Assembly: GCA_045807765.1 (NCBI GenBank)
Contig: JBJMGU010000248.1
Location: forward strand, 1 to 64,000
Source of the DNA: DATENM01 sp045807765
Lineage (GTDB): Bacteria; Acidobacteriota; Blastocatellia; UBA7656
Direction: 5' to 3'
Length of the DNA: 64,000 nucleotides
In this document: piece by piece, positions 18,673 through 27,806 of the stretch
How positions within the stretch are numbered: the first letter of the stretch is position 1
Layout: each line of letters starts with the position of its first letter
Notes under the pieces: generated by a model
The model's database searches: none
Told to the model about the DNA's origin: nothing
Seen by the model: the letters and a program-made list of their open reading frames with translations, nothing else
Program-made: the position numbers and the translations under genes

Positions 18673-19167
18673 CTAAGGCGTCTTGGCGGCTTTGACTTCG
18701 CTGTGCGAGACGGCCACCCAGCGGCCACCGCGATTGATCCAGACGGACGAACAGTAGGAGTCGCCTGAAAAATCCTGCCCCTTGTAATCGCCCTGCGAGT
18801 TCACTTTGTAGCTGAGGATGGCTGTGTCGCCGCTCGGCATCGCCACCTTGATGTCGCTCAGGGTGTACGCCGTTAATTTCACATCGGCGATCTCTCCCAC
18901 CTCGTCGTCGAGCGTGTGGATGCCACCCTCGTTGACACCGACGTAATCGGCGCTGAAGCTTCGCTTAAAGCCTTTGGCGTCGTTCTTCTTGACTGCTTCC
19001 CACAGGGCTTTTTCTTTAGCGATGAGCGAACGCTCGATGGCCTTCTTGCTCATCTTCGGCTTGGCGCTGTTGGTGTTGGCGGTGTTCTTGTTCTCCGTGC
19101 CCTGCGCGAAGCCGAGCGTCGCAAGCGCGACGAGCAGCGCGGCAGTGGCGACAAGTCGTCCTTTCAT
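18673..19167 (-). CDS. secreted DUF4440 / NTF2-like protein
   Basis: A 164-aa exported protein: signal peptide MKGRLVATAALLVALATLGF then AQG. The linker (NKNTANTNSAKPKMSKK) is polar. The mature domain, EKALWEAVKKNDAKGFKRSF then SADYVGVNEGGIHTLDDEVG and the closing SSVWINRGGRWVAVSHSEV, has the alpha+beta cone-like pattern of DUF4440/SnoaL-like proteins, a fold used for binding small ligands or, rarely, for isomerase-type catalysis. No catalytic residue can be named. GGAGG precedes ATG 19167. It lies upstream of the TPR kinase and may be co-transcribed with it through the site 3 hairpin. Confidence 0.75.
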   Translation of the reverse strand: MKGRLVATAALLVALATLGFAQGTENKNTANTNSAKPKMSKKAIERSLIAKEKALWEAVKKNDAKGFKRSFSADYVGVNEGGIHTLDDEVGEIADVKLTAYTLSDIKVAMPSGDTAILSYKVNSQGDYKGQDFSGDSYCSSVWINRGGRWVAVSHSEVKAAKTP

Positions 19168-19494
19168 GATGATCCTCCTTCGGGTGACAAAGGTTGTAGG
19201 TCAGTAGAGTCAGCGTTCGAGAATTCAACGCTGCCATCGCCGCTTCAGCCAAAAGCTTGAACTCGAACCGCCTGAGAATCGCTTGAGCCTGAGCCGGCTG
19301 AACCTGAGGCTACGCACTATAGCACAGCCCCAAAACGGCTTCAATCAGCGCCCTCACGTCGCTCAACTGCCCGGCGCGGCACATTGCCGTTCATCGGATT
19401 GGCAACTACAATGCAGGTGCGCTACGCCCGCATTGTTCGGTCTCAGCGTTTCACGGCGCGGCAGAAAAGCGAGTCAGTCAACATTCATTCGATT
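19168..19494. other. divergent intergenic region, 327 bases
   Basis: This gap lies between the divergent DUF4440-like gene and the dTDP-4-dehydrorhamnose reductase gene and should hold both promoters. I see no box pair with correct spacing in either direction; TATAGC at 19318-19323 is the best -10-like match and has no -35 partner. No RNA gene or repeat is evident. Confidence 0.4.
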
Positions 19495-20394
19495 ATGCAA
19501 GAAAGCCCTTCACCCACTTCGCCCGACGCCGGGCAGCGGATGGCGCTGATCGCCGGTGGTGGCGGCCTGCTCGGCAGCAATATGACCAAACGGCTGAAAG
19601 CGTCCGGCTGGCAGGCGCACGCCTTCAGCCACGCCGAGCTTGACGTTACCGACGCTGACGCAGTGCAACGCACGGTCGAGCGCCTGCGTCCCGACCTGAT
19701 CGTCAACGGCGTCGCCACTGCCGACGTTGACCGTTGCGAGCGCGAGCCTGCGTGGGCTTATGCGGTTAACGAGGCGGGCGCGCGCCACCTGGCTGAAGCG
19801 GCGCGCACGGTCGGCGCAGAGATCGTCCACGTCAGCACCGACTACGTCTTTGATGGCACAAAGACGGGCTTCTACACGCAGGACGACGAGCCGCACCCGC
19901 TGAGCGTCTACGCGCAGTCGAAGCTCGCCGGCGAGCAGGCCGCCCGCGCCGCTTGTGAGCAATGTTACATTGTGCGGACATCGTGGCTGTTCGGCGTCGG
20001 CGGCAAGAACTTCGGTAGCCGCGTCCTCGATTACGCGCGCACGATGCCACGATTGAAAGGCGTCACCGATCAGACCTCGATTCCGACCTACGCGCCCGAC
20101 CTGGCCCGCCGCATCGAAGAGATCCTTGCGCTGAAGACCTACGGGCTCTATCACGGCGTCAACAGCGGGCCGGCGTCGTGGTATGACTTCGCGCAATTGG
20201 CGTTTGAGATGGTGGGCCTAAAGGTCGAGATCGAGCCGGTACGACGTGCCGAGTTGAAGCAAGCGGCGCCGCGCCCGCAGAACTCGGCTATGCGCTGCTT
20301 GCTCTCGGAACAGCTTGGGCTTGCACCGCTGCGCGACTGGCGCGAGGCGCTGGCCGATTTTGTGCGCGAATTGAAAACGATGGGCGGCATTTAA
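19495..20394 (+). CDS. rfbD: dTDP-4-dehydrorhamnose reductase-like SDR (RmlD family)
   Basis: NAD(P)H-dependent reductase of the extended short-chain dehydrogenase family, whose classic member makes dTDP-L-rhamnose for surface polysaccharides. The dinucleotide motif is GGGGLLGSNM (about residues 19-28); other RmlD marks are NGVATADVDRCEREP, HVSTDYVFDG and the catalytic YAQSKLAGEQ (Tyr and Lys), then TSWLFGVGGKNF. Length 299 aa is usual. ATG 19495 begins MQESPSPTSPDAG; the second ATG at 19540 starts directly at the nucleotide-binding strand and is also plausible. No other rhamnose genes (rfbA, rfbB, rfbC) are near, so it could act on another nucleotide sugar. Confidence 0.85.
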   Translation: MQESPSPTSPDAGQRMALIAGGGGLLGSNMTKRLKASGWQAHAFSHAELDVTDADAVQRTVERLRPDLIVNGVATADVDRCEREPAWAYAVNEAGARHLAEAARTVGAEIVHVSTDYVFDGTKTGFYTQDDEPHPLSVYAQSKLAGEQAARAACEQCYIVRTSWLFGVGGKNFGSRVLDYARTMPRLKGVTDQTSIPTYAPDLARRIEEILALKTYGLYHGVNSGPASWYDFAQLAFEMVGLKVEIEPVRRAELKQAAPRPQNSAMRCLLSEQLGLAPLRDWREALADFVRELKTMGGI

Positions 20395-20418
20395 GCAGGC
20401 GGCAGAAAGGACAGGCTG

Positions 20419-20850
20419 ATGCAAGATGACTGGTCCGATGAGCTGCCGGTCGCTCAAGTGCGCATTGCGCGACCGACCGACCGGCTTGATGAAGTCGTGC
20501 GCTTCTACCGTGACGGCCTCGGCCTCAAACAGATCGGCGCCTTCGCCGGCCACGCCGGTTATACGGGCGTGATGCTGGGGTTGCCGGGCGCGGCCTATCA
20601 CCTGGAATTCACGGCGCACGATGAAGGCAGCCCCTGTCCCGCACCGACGCGCGACAACCTGCTGGTCTTCTACATTCCAGACGGCGCGGCCATTGCGCGT
20701 CTGGTCGAGCGATTCGCGGCGATGGGCTATCCGGCGGTCGCACCCGAAAATCCGTACTGGCAAGCGCAAGGCGTGACGATAGCCGATCCCGATGGCTGGC
20801 GCATCGTCTTGATGAACACCGCCGGCATCACTTCAGTGACAAGTCATTAA
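20419..20850 (+). CDS. VOC / glyoxalase-bleomycin-resistance-like protein
   Basis: A 143-aa protein of the vicinal oxygen chelate fold. The paired beta-alpha-beta-beta-beta modules are visible: VAQVRIARPTDRLDEVVRFY with the strand GLKQIGAFAG, and a second half with NLLVFYIPDGAAIARLVERF and YPAVAPENPYW then IADPDGWRIVLMNTAG. Members bind a divalent metal and act as glyoxalases, dioxygenases or antibiotic-binding proteins; this sequence alone does not say which. AAAGGAC sits before ATG 20419. It follows the reductase gene by 24 bases and is probably in the same transcript. Confidence 0.8.
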   Translation: MQDDWSDELPVAQVRIARPTDRLDEVVRFYRDGLGLKQIGAFAGHAGYTGVMLGLPGAAYHLEFTAHDEGSPCPAPTRDNLLVFYIPDGAAIARLVERFAAMGYPAVAPENPYWQAQGVTIADPDGWRIVLMNTAGITSVTSH

Positions 20851-20855
20851 CAGAA

Positions 20856-20992
20856 GGAAGTCAGGAGGAGTCAGAAGTCAGGAGTCAGAATAAGAGTAGA
20901 AACGCGACAAGCGTACTCGCTGCCGCTGAGTTCCTCTTCCATTCTGTCTTCTGTCTTCTGACTCCTGACCCCTGTTTTCTGACTCCTGAATA
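20856..20992. repeat. heptamer hairpin, AGTCAGA/AGTCAGG type (site 4)
   Basis: The left arm (20856-20891) is AGTCAGG/AGTCAGA-type units; the right arm (20940-20990) is TGTCTTC/TGACTCC-type units. The centre carries GACAAGCGTACTCGCTGCCG then TTCCTCTTCCATTCTG, a shortened version of the centre of sites 5 and 14. It lies between the convergent VOC and malQ genes. Confidence 0.8.
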
Positions 20993-21001
20993 CTCTCTGC
21001 G

Positions 21002-22531
21002 TCACTCGATGTTGCGGCCATAGATCGCCGCCAGCTCTTTAAGCCGGCTGCTCGCTTCACCGGTGAGCGCGCCTTCTGTGTAGCGCCAGCCCCAGTTGCC
21101 CTCTTCGCTGGCCGGGATGTTCATGCGAGCTTCCGCGCCCAGCCCCAACACGTCTTGCAATGGGATGATGGCGATGTCTGCGACCGCGGCCATCGTCGCG
21201 CGGATGAAGTCCCAGTTGATCTCTCGACCATCCGTATGCAGGTACTTGCGGCAGTAGTCGCGCTCGCGCTCGATCTGCTCGGCGTTGTATGTCGAGCCTT
21301 CGCCGGCTTCGCGGTTGAACCAGCCGACGGTTGTGTCGTTATCGTGGGTGCCGGTGTAGACCACGGTGTTCGGCACGTAATTATGCGGCAGGTGTGTGTT
21401 GTCGCTCGTGCCGCCAAAGGCGAATTGCAGCACCCGCATCCCCGGCAACTCCAGATCGTCGCGCAGCGCATGCACGTCGGGCGTAATCGTTCCCAGGTCT
21501 TCGGCGATCACCGCAATGTCGCCAAGCTCTGCGCGCAACGCCTGAAATAATTCCCTGCCCGGCGCTGTCACCCATTCGCCATGCTCAGCGGTCTCGTTAT
21601 CGGCGGGGACTTCCCAGCAGGCGGCGAAGCCACGGAAGTGATCGATGCGCACAATGTCTACGGTGCGCAGCAGGGCGCGCAAGCGCTCGACCCACCAGCG
21701 GAAGCCGTCGGCCTGCATGCGTTCCCAGTTGTAGATCGGATTGCCCCAGAGCTGGCCGGTCTTGCTGAAGTAATCCGGCGGCACGCCCGCGACGACTTGC
21801 GGCGAGCCGTCCGGGTTGAGCTTGAACAGCTCACGATTCGCCCACACGTCTGCGGAGTTGTGCGCCACGAAAATCGGCACGTCGCCGATGACCTTAATGC
21901 CCTTCTGGTTGGCGTAGGTTTTCAGCTCCAGCCATTGCTTGTAGAAAAGATATTGATAAAACTCGTGCGCTTCGATCTGGTCGCGCAACTCTTCGCGGCT
22001 GGCGTCCAGCGCTTGCCGTTCGCGGCCCGCCAGATTGGGTTCCCAGGTGTTCCAGGCCGTGCCCTTGTGATGGTCTTTCAAGGCGCTGAACAGCGCATAA
22101 TCGCCGAGCCATGAAGCGGCGTAGTGACGAAAGCCGTTGAGCTGTTCGATGACGTTATGATTCTGCATGCGCTTGAAATTATCGTAAGCCTTCTGAAGCA
22201 GCGTCTGCTTATAGGCAATGACTTTGCCGTAATCAACCCGGTGGCCTGCGAACTCCGGCACGTCGCGCAGATCATCAGCCGCGAGCAAGCCATCCTGTAC
22301 CAATCGCTCAGGACTAATGAGATTGGCGTTGCCGGCGAACGCCGAAAAGCTCGAATATGGCGAGTCGCCATAGCCTGTGGGGCCAAGCGGCATAATTTGC
22401 CAGAGGCGCTGGTTGCCGGCTTCGAGATAATCGCTGAACTGGTAGGCCGCCGGCCCCAGGTCACCGATGCCGAATCTGCCGGGCAGGCTCGTCGGGTGCA
22501 GCAGGATGCCGCTCAATCTAGCAAATCGCAT
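21002..22531 (-). CDS. malQ: 4-alpha-glucanotransferase (amylomaltase)
   Basis: Transfers alpha-1,4-glucan segments between maltooligosaccharides or glycogen chains (GH77), in the cytoplasm. The N-terminus shows SGILLHPTSLPGRFGIGDLG, then WQIMPLGPTGYGDSPYSSFS. Catalytic regions are VRIDHFRGFAACWEVPA (nucleophile Asp), AVIAEDLGTITPDV (acid/base Glu) and YTGTHDNDTTVGW (stabilising Asp); WGWRY is near the C-terminus. Length 509 aa is typical of bacterial amylomaltases. GGAGGAAG precedes ATG 22531. With treZ, the debranching enzyme and the GH57 branching enzyme nearby, it belongs to a glycogen/trehalose turnover neighbourhood. Confidence 0.95.
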   Translation of the reverse strand: MRFARLSGILLHPTSLPGRFGIGDLGPAAYQFSDYLEAGNQRLWQIMPLGPTGYGDSPYSSFSAFAGNANLISPERLVQDGLLAADDLRDVPEFAGHRVDYGKVIAYKQTLLQKAYDNFKRMQNHNVIEQLNGFRHYAASWLGDYALFSALKDHHKGTAWNTWEPNLAGRERQALDASREELRDQIEAHEFYQYLFYKQWLELKTYANQKGIKVIGDVPIFVAHNSADVWANRELFKLNPDGSPQVVAGVPPDYFSKTGQLWGNPIYNWERMQADGFRWWVERLRALLRTVDIVRIDHFRGFAACWEVPADNETAEHGEWVTAPGRELFQALRAELGDIAVIAEDLGTITPDVHALRDDLELPGMRVLQFAFGGTSDNTHLPHNYVPNTVVYTGTHDNDTTVGWFNREAGEGSTYNAEQIERERDYCRKYLHTDGREINWDFIRATMAAVADIAIIPLQDVLGLGAEARMNIPASEEGNWGWRYTEGALTGEASSRLKELAAIYGRNIE

Positions 22532-22562
22532 GTCTTCCTCCGCTGGTCTGCGTCACAGGGAA

Positions 22563-22590
22563 ATCCTACCACACGACAACATCATATGAA
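22563..22590 (-). promoter_or_regulatory. possible promoter for malQ
   Basis: On the minus strand TTCATA (22590-22585) and TAGGAT (22568-22563) are 16 bases apart, and TGG directly before TAGGAT resembles an extended -10. It lies upstream of the malQ ribosome binding site and is back-to-back with the promoter at 22616. Confidence 0.35.
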
Positions 22591-22615
22591 GCGGCGGCGT
22601 ACTCTATGAATTTAA

Positions 22616-22644
22616 TTGACACTCATTACATCAGCCTCGATAAT
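22616..22644 (+). promoter_or_regulatory. strong sigma70-type promoter for the coiled-coil pair
   Basis: A consensus TTGACA (22616-22621) and GATAAT (22639-22644) are spaced by 17 bases. Transcription near 22651 would begin almost on the AAGGAGG ribosome binding site of the next gene, so the leader is very short. This is among the best promoter matches in the window. Confidence 0.65.
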
Positions 22645-22666
22645 CCCACCAAGGAGGTAACACAAG

Positions 22667-22954
22667 ATGAGCGAAGACCCGACAAAACCGCAAGCCGACG
22701 AGAAGTTCGACACCACGCCCGGCGTGACGGCAATACTTGAACGGATCAATCAAGTCCGCGATGAGCTGAGTCAGAACGATTCTCAGATCATGGCGAAGCT
22801 TACGGAAATCGAAACCCGAGTCAAGGAGTTGGAGGCGCAAGGAAGGCTGACGAATCACAAGTTCGACATTCTCCTGAAGGAGATTTTCGAGTACAAGGCT
22901 CAGGTGCGCGACACGCAGGCCAGGGTTGACGAGCTGGAGCGCAAAGCATCCTGA
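22667..22954 (+). CDS. small coiled-coil protein A
   Basis: A 95-aa cytoplasmic protein. After a polar start (MSEDPTKPQADEKFDTTPGV) it is nearly all predicted coiled coil: AILERINQVRDELSQNDSQI, then heptads through KLTEIETRVKELEAQG to VRDTQARVDELERKAS. No cysteine, no signal peptide. AAGGAGG lies 9 bases before ATG. The next gene (22976) encodes a protein with the same plan, starting MSDDLT and sharing ILERIN, so they arose by tandem duplication and may heterodimerise. Function unknown. Confidence 0.8.
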   Translation: MSEDPTKPQADEKFDTTPGVTAILERINQVRDELSQNDSQIMAKLTEIETRVKELEAQGRLTNHKFDILLKEIFEYKAQVRDTQARVDELERKAS

Positions 22955-22975
22955 AAACCAGGGAGGTAACACCAT

Positions 22976-23320
22976 ATGAGTGACGACCTAACGAACCAGG
23001 TTGACCCGCCGGCAATGCCGCCGACGCAGCCAACGCTTGAAACGATCTTGGAGCGCATCAATGCGCTGGGTGAGCGCCTGGGGACGGAGATCAACGACGT
23101 CCGGCAAGGCCAGGAACAATTAAGAACTGAGCTAGTAGAAGTAAAGACTCAGTTGAAAGACATGGATTCGAAGCTGACCGAGCTGCGCGATGGTCAGGAA
23201 AAAATAAAAAACGAGTTGTGGGCGCTGCGCACCGGGTTCTCCAGGTCTTACGGCGACTTGATGATCGGTCAGGAAATGCACGAGCGCCGCATCAGCGACC
23301 TTGAAAAGAAAGTCTCGTAA
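22976..23320 (+). CDS. small coiled-coil protein B
   Basis: A 114-aa paralogue of the preceding gene, 21 bases downstream with its own GGGAGGTAAC ribosome binding site. The start MSDDLTNQVDPPAMPPTQPT is followed by ILERINALGERLGTEINDVR and heptads TELVEVKTQLKDMDSKLTEL and LRDGQEKIKNELWALR; it ends MHERRISDLEKKVS. A trimeric or tetrameric coiled coil is possible. It could be a scaffold or a regulator of a membrane complex, but the sequence gives no direct clue. Confidence 0.8.
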   Translation: MSDDLTNQVDPPAMPPTQPTLETILERINALGERLGTEINDVRQGQEQLRTELVEVKTQLKDMDSKLTELRDGQEKIKNELWALRTGFSRSYGDLMIGQEMHERRISDLEKKVS

Positions 23321-23553
23321 GGCGCGGCCCTTAACCGGCCTTCAAAGGCTCGCGTCGCAAACAATATCGCTTCACCTTCCCCTCTAAAATCTTCCCCAAC
23401 TCTTTCTCTTAAGCGGCGCATGGCGCTTTACACAGCGGCGGCGTTTCAGGCAGGCTATTGCTTGTAGGCTTTGACCAGCCGCGTGACGCTTGCGACCTGA
23501 TTCTTGTGAGGTCATCGAACCAGCCATTCATCCCACTCACGAAAGGCATACGA

Positions 23554-25536
23554 ATGCAGAACCGCACTGCACAGCGGCGGTTGCCGTTTGGCGCTGAAGT
23601 CTTGCCGGACGGCGGCGTCCACTTTCGCGTCTGGGCGCCGCGCCGCCGTAGCGTCCACGTCCGTATCGAAGGTGACGCGCAGCGCGGCGCGACCGGCGAG
23701 CAACAGACCGTGACGCTCGAAGCCGAAGCCGACGGCTACTTCTCCGGCACTACAAGGGCCGCAGGCAGCGGCACCCTCTACCGCTTCCAGCTCGACGCCG
23801 ACGATTACCTGTATCCCGACCCGGCATCACGCTTTCAGCCCGAAGGGCCGCACGGCCCATCAATGGTCGTAGACCCGACGAAGTTCACCTGGACGGACGC
23901 CGACTGGCCCGGCGTGAGGATCGAAGGGCAGATCATCTATGAAATGCACGTCGGCACCTTCACCCGCGCCGGCACATGGGAAGCCGCCGCCGCCGAGCTT
24001 GAAGAGCTGGCCCGCCTCGGTATCACGGTGATCGAAGTCATGCCGGTCAACGAGTTTCCGGGCCGCTTCGGCTGGGGCTACGACGGCGTTGACTGGTATG
24101 CGCCGACGCATCTGTATGGCGAGCCGGATGATTTCTGCCGTTTCGTTGACCGCGCGCACAGCGTCGGCGTCGGCGTCATTCTCGATACGGTTTATAACCA
24201 CTTCGGGCCGGACGGCAATTACCTCAAGCAGTTTGCCGAAGACTACTTCACTGACCGCCACGCGACCGAGTGGGGCGAGGCCATCAACTATGACGGCGAG
24301 GGCGCCGGCCCTGTGCGCGACTTCGCCATTTGTAATGCAGGCTACTGGATAGCTGAGTACCATCTCGACGGCCTGCGGCTCGACGCGACGCAGAACGTCT
24401 ACGATGATTCAAGCGATCATGTGCTGGCGGCGCTGACGCGCCGGGCGCGCGAGGCCGCCGCCGGGCGCGACATCATCATCGTTGCCGAAAACGAGCCGCA
24501 GCAGCCCCACCTCGTGCGACCGGCGGAGCGCGCCGGCTATGGCATGGACGGCTTATGGAACGACGACTTTCATCACAGCGCCATGGTCGCGTTGACCGGG
24601 CGTAACGAAGCTTACTATACCGATTATCTCGGCAAGGCACAGGAGTTCGTTTCGGCTATCAAGTACGGCTACCTCTATCAAGGGCAGTGGTATAAGTGGC
24701 AGAAGCAGCGGCGCGGCGCGCCCGGCCTCGATCTGAAGCCCGCGTCGTTCGTCACCTTCATTCAGAATCACGATCAAGTGGCAAACACGGCGACCGGAGC
24801 GCGCGCCCATCAACTGACCAGCCCCGGTCGCTACCGCGCCATGACAGCGCTCATGCTGCTGGCGCCGGGCACGCCGCTGCTATTTATGGGACAGGAGTTC
24901 GCGGCCTCTGCGCCGTTTCTTTACTTTGCTGACCACCAGCCGGAACTGGCCGAACTGGTGCGCCGCGGGCGTGGCGAATTCCTTGAGCAATTCCGCAGCT
25001 ATGCGACGCCAGAGACGCAGGCGATGCTGACCGATCCGGCGTCGGTCGAGACCTTCAATAGATGCAAGCTCGATCTCACAGAGCGCCAGCGCCACTCGCA
25101 GGTTTACCAGATGCATCAGGACCTGCTCAGACTGCGGCGCGCCGACAAATGCTTCAGCGCGCAAACGCCGCGCGGCGTCGATGGCGCTGTACTCGCCGAC
25201 GAAGCCTTCGTGTTGCGTTACTTCGGCGACGGCGGCGACGACCGATTGCTGCTGGTCAACTTCGGCACTGATCTGCATTTGAATCCTGCGCCGGAGCCGT
25301 TGCTGGCGCCGCCAGAGGGTCAGCGATGGGTGACGCTGTGGTCGAGCGAAGACCCACGCTATGGCGGCTCCGGGATGCCGCCGCTCGACACAGAGAAAGA
25401 GAACTGGCGGCTGCCGGGCCACGCGGCGGTGGCGCTCACGCCGGTTCCCGACACCCGCTCGTCCGAGCCGCGTTACGTCATCGGCGACACCGCTTCGCTC
25501 AGAATCATGAAGGAGTGGCGGCAGAAAGAGGATTGA
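23554..25536 (+). CDS. treZ: malto-oligosyltrehalose trehalohydrolase
   Basis: Releases trehalose from maltooligosyl-trehalose (GH13), the second step of the TreY/TreZ route from glycogen-like glucans. The N-terminal beta domain begins LPFGAEVLPDGGVHFRVWAP; the barrel carries YEMHVGTFTRAGTW, EVMPVNEFPGRFGWGYDGV, LDTVYNHFGPDGNYL, the nucleophile region HLDGLRLDATQNVYD, the acid/base region IIIVAENEPQQPHLV and FIQNHDQVANTA. The TreZ-specific stretch GYGMDGLWNDDFHHSAMVAL is present, which separates it from glycogen branching enzymes. About 660 aa. ATG 23554 follows GAAAGG. TreY is not in the window. The debranching-type gene follows by 22 bases. Confidence 0.93.
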   Translation: MQNRTAQRRLPFGAEVLPDGGVHFRVWAPRRRSVHVRIEGDAQRGATGEQQTVTLEAEADGYFSGTTRAAGSGTLYRFQLDADDYLYPDPASRFQPEGPHGPSMVVDPTKFTWTDADWPGVRIEGQIIYEMHVGTFTRAGTWEAAAAELEELARLGITVIEVMPVNEFPGRFGWGYDGVDWYAPTHLYGEPDDFCRFVDRAHSVGVGVILDTVYNHFGPDGNYLKQFAEDYFTDRHATEWGEAINYDGEGAGPVRDFAICNAGYWIAEYHLDGLRLDATQNVYDDSSDHVLAALTRRAREAAAGRDIIIVAENEPQQPHLVRPAERAGYGMDGLWNDDFHHSAMVALTGRNEAYYTDYLGKAQEFVSAIKYGYLYQGQWYKWQKQRRGAPGLDLKPASFVTFIQNHDQVANTATGARAHQLTSPGRYRAMTALMLLAPGTPLLFMGQEFAASAPFLYFADHQPELAELVRRGRGEFLEQFRSYATPETQAMLTDPASVETFNRCKLDLTERQRHSQVYQMHQDLLRLRRADKCFSAQTPRGVDGAVLADEAFVLRYFGDGGDDRLLLVNFGTDLHLNPAPEPLLAPPEGQRWVTLWSSEDPRYGGSGMPPLDTEKENWRLPGHAAVALTPVPDTRSSEPRYVIGDTASLRIMKEWRQKED

Positions 25537-25558
25537 GGACGCAAACCGAGGAGAAAAC

Positions 25559-27598
25559 ATGAATGAGCCCAGGCGGATTATCAAATGGCCGGCGCGGCAT
25601 AGCAATTCCGAAGACTTTAACCCGACGCGCGAATGGCTGGTCACGAATGGGCTGGGCGGCTACGCTTCGGGCACGGTGTGCGGGGCACTGACGCGCCGCT
25701 TTCACGGGCTGCTGATTGCGGCGCTGCCGTCGCCTTACGGGCGCATGATGATGCTCAACGATTGCATCGAGCGCGTTGTCTTAGCCGATGGCCGCGAGGT
25801 GCGGCTCGGAGCGCAGGAGCGCGCCGACATCGGCATGCAGATGAACGGCGCGCTCTATCTGGCGGAGTTCCGCATGGAGTGGGGACTGCCGGTGTGGCGC
25901 TACGAGATTGATGGCACGGTCATCGAAAAGCGCGTCATGCTGGTCTATGGTCAGAACACGTCGATGGTGACTTATAGCATGCTTGAAGGCGAGGGCCATG
26001 TCTGCCTGGAGCTGCGCCCGGCGGTGCAGATTCGCCCGCACGAAGGCAAGCTCGGCGAAGCTCAGGGCTATCCTTACGAGTTGAGTGTCATCGAAGACCT
26101 GTATGAGTTATGCGCTCACGAAAGACACCTGCCGCCCTTGCGTTTGATGATCCACGACCGCCGCGCCGCCTTCACCTTCGACCGCGAATGGATGCGCGAC
26201 CTGACCTACGAAATCGAGCGCGCCCGTGGTTATGATTACAAAGGCGATCTATGGAGCCCTGGGTATTTCCGCATCGAGCTGACGCGCGGCCATTCGACGA
26301 CCTTGATCGCTTCGACCGAAAGCTGGGAGATCATTCGGGCGCTCAAGCCCGCAGAAGCTGCCGGGCTCGAACACGAGCGGCGGCGGCGGCTGGTGGTGCG
26401 CGGCGGCGGCGACGAGGTTGACGAGACCGCTGCCGAGCTGCTGCTGGCCGCTGACCAGTTTATCATCACGCCCGCCGGTCGCGTCGAAGATCAAGCGCGC
26501 GCCCATGCCGCCGGCGACGAGATGCGCACGGTGATTGCCGGCTATCACTGGTTCACCGACTGGGGCCGCGACACCATGATCAGCCTCGAAGGCTTGACGC
26601 TGGCGACTCAGCGGACGATCCAGGCGCGCTACATCCTGCGGACCTTCGCGCACTATATCCGCGACGGCCTGATCCCGAATATGTTCCCCGAAGGCCAGAC
26701 CGCCGGCCTCTACCACACGGCGGATGCGACGTTATGGTTCTTTCAGGCGGTACACCGCTACGTCGAGGAGACGGCGGATCGCGTGACGCTCAGAACCGTG
26801 CTGCCGCAACTGCTCGACATCGTCGAGCATCATCTGCGCGGCACGCGCTTCAACATCCACGTAGATGCCGCTGACGGGCTGCTCGCGCAGGGGGCCGAGG
26901 GGTATCAGTTGACATGGATGGACGCCAAGGTGGATGGCTGGGTGGTGACGCCGCGGCGCGGCAAAGCGGTCGAGATCAACGCGCTGTGGTATAACGCTCT
27001 GTGCCTGCTTGAAGGCTGGCTGCGCGACGAGCAGAAGGAAGACGAAGCGCAGCGCATTGCCGATCATGCGGAACGCGCACGCGATGCCTTCAACCGCCGC
27101 TTCTGGTACGAGTCGGGTGGTTATCTCTTCGACATCGTAGACGGCGAGCAGGGCAATGACGCGGCCTGTCGCCCGAACCAGATTTTTGCCATCTCGCTGG
27201 AACACCCGGTGCTTGACCGTACGCGCTGGCAGCCGGTCGTCGAAACGGTGCGCGAGCGGTTGCTCACACCGGTCGGCTTGCGTTCGCTGGCTCCGAGTGA
27301 AAAAGATTACAAACCGCGTTACTATGGCGACCTGCGCTCGCGCGACGCCGCTTACCATCAGGGAACCGTCTGGGCATGGCTCATCGGGCCGTTCGTTGAT
27401 GCATGGTTAAAGCTACACCCGGATGATCGACAGGGGGCGCGGCGGTTTCTCGAAGGGCTGGTGCCGCATTTGAGCGAAGCCTGCATCGGCTCGATCAGCG
27501 AAATCTTCGACGCCGAAGCGCCGTTCACGCCGCGCGGCTGTGTCGCCCAGGCATGGAGCGTTGCCGAGATGCTGCGCTGCTGGCTGAAAACGCAATAA
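25559..27598 (+). CDS. amylo-alpha-1,6-glucosidase / glycogen debranching enzyme
   Basis: A 679-aa glycogen debranching-type enzyme. The N-terminal GDE domain opens EWLVTNGLGGYASGTVCGAL and RRFHGLLIAALPSPYGR; the C-terminal (alpha/alpha)6 barrel has GYHWFTDWGRDTMISLEGL, IPNMFPEGQTAGLYHTADAT and QLTWMDAKVDGWVVTPR, the last two with the acidic residues expected for inverting hydrolysis. It would remove alpha-1,6 branches to feed TreY/TreZ and MalQ. GAGGAGAAAAC lies before ATG 25559. Being 22 bases downstream of treZ, it is almost certainly co-transcribed with it. Confidence 0.92.
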   Translation: MNEPRRIIKWPARHSNSEDFNPTREWLVTNGLGGYASGTVCGALTRRFHGLLIAALPSPYGRMMMLNDCIERVVLADGREVRLGAQERADIGMQMNGALYLAEFRMEWGLPVWRYEIDGTVIEKRVMLVYGQNTSMVTYSMLEGEGHVCLELRPAVQIRPHEGKLGEAQGYPYELSVIEDLYELCAHERHLPPLRLMIHDRRAAFTFDREWMRDLTYEIERARGYDYKGDLWSPGYFRIELTRGHSTTLIASTESWEIIRALKPAEAAGLEHERRRRLVVRGGGDEVDETAAELLLAADQFIITPAGRVEDQARAHAAGDEMRTVIAGYHWFTDWGRDTMISLEGLTLATQRTIQARYILRTFAHYIRDGLIPNMFPEGQTAGLYHTADATLWFFQAVHRYVEETADRVTLRTVLPQLLDIVEHHLRGTRFNIHVDAADGLLAQGAEGYQLTWMDAKVDGWVVTPRRGKAVEINALWYNALCLLEGWLRDEQKEDEAQRIADHAERARDAFNRRFWYESGGYLFDIVDGEQGNDAACRPNQIFAISLEHPVLDRTRWQPVVETVRERLLTPVGLRSLAPSEKDYKPRYYGDLRSRDAAYHQGTVWAWLIGPFVDAWLKLHPDDRQGARRFLEGLVPHLSEACIGSISEIFDAEAPFTPRGCVAQAWSVAEMLRCWLKTQ

Positions 27599-27626
27599 TT
27601 GCGACGCCGCACCTTCTTCTATACGG

Positions 27627-27653
27627 TTGCGCTCGCCGCCGTTTTGGTATATT
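27627..27653 (+). promoter_or_regulatory. possible promoter for the kinase-FGE gene
   Basis: TTGCGC (27627-27632) and TATATT (27648-27653) are 15 bases apart, a little short, in the 208-base gap after the debranching gene. The gap otherwise shows no structure that I can name. Confidence 0.25.
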
Positions 27654-27806
27654 TTCCTGCACGCGGCCATCCCAGATGCCGCCGACCCGACGGGATCGTT
27701 CGAGCGTCGGCGCAACGAATCTGCGTTCGGCTCATCATCGATTGGGGCGGCCCACCGCCGATCACCGTTGGTCTCAAGTTGCAAGGCGCTTTCAAGGAGA
27801 AAAGCG

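Noticed and set aside
20856..20992. CRISPR-like array in the repeat-rich gaps
   Set aside because: The units are 7-8 bp, directly tandem with no unique spacers of ~30 bases, and no cas genes are present.
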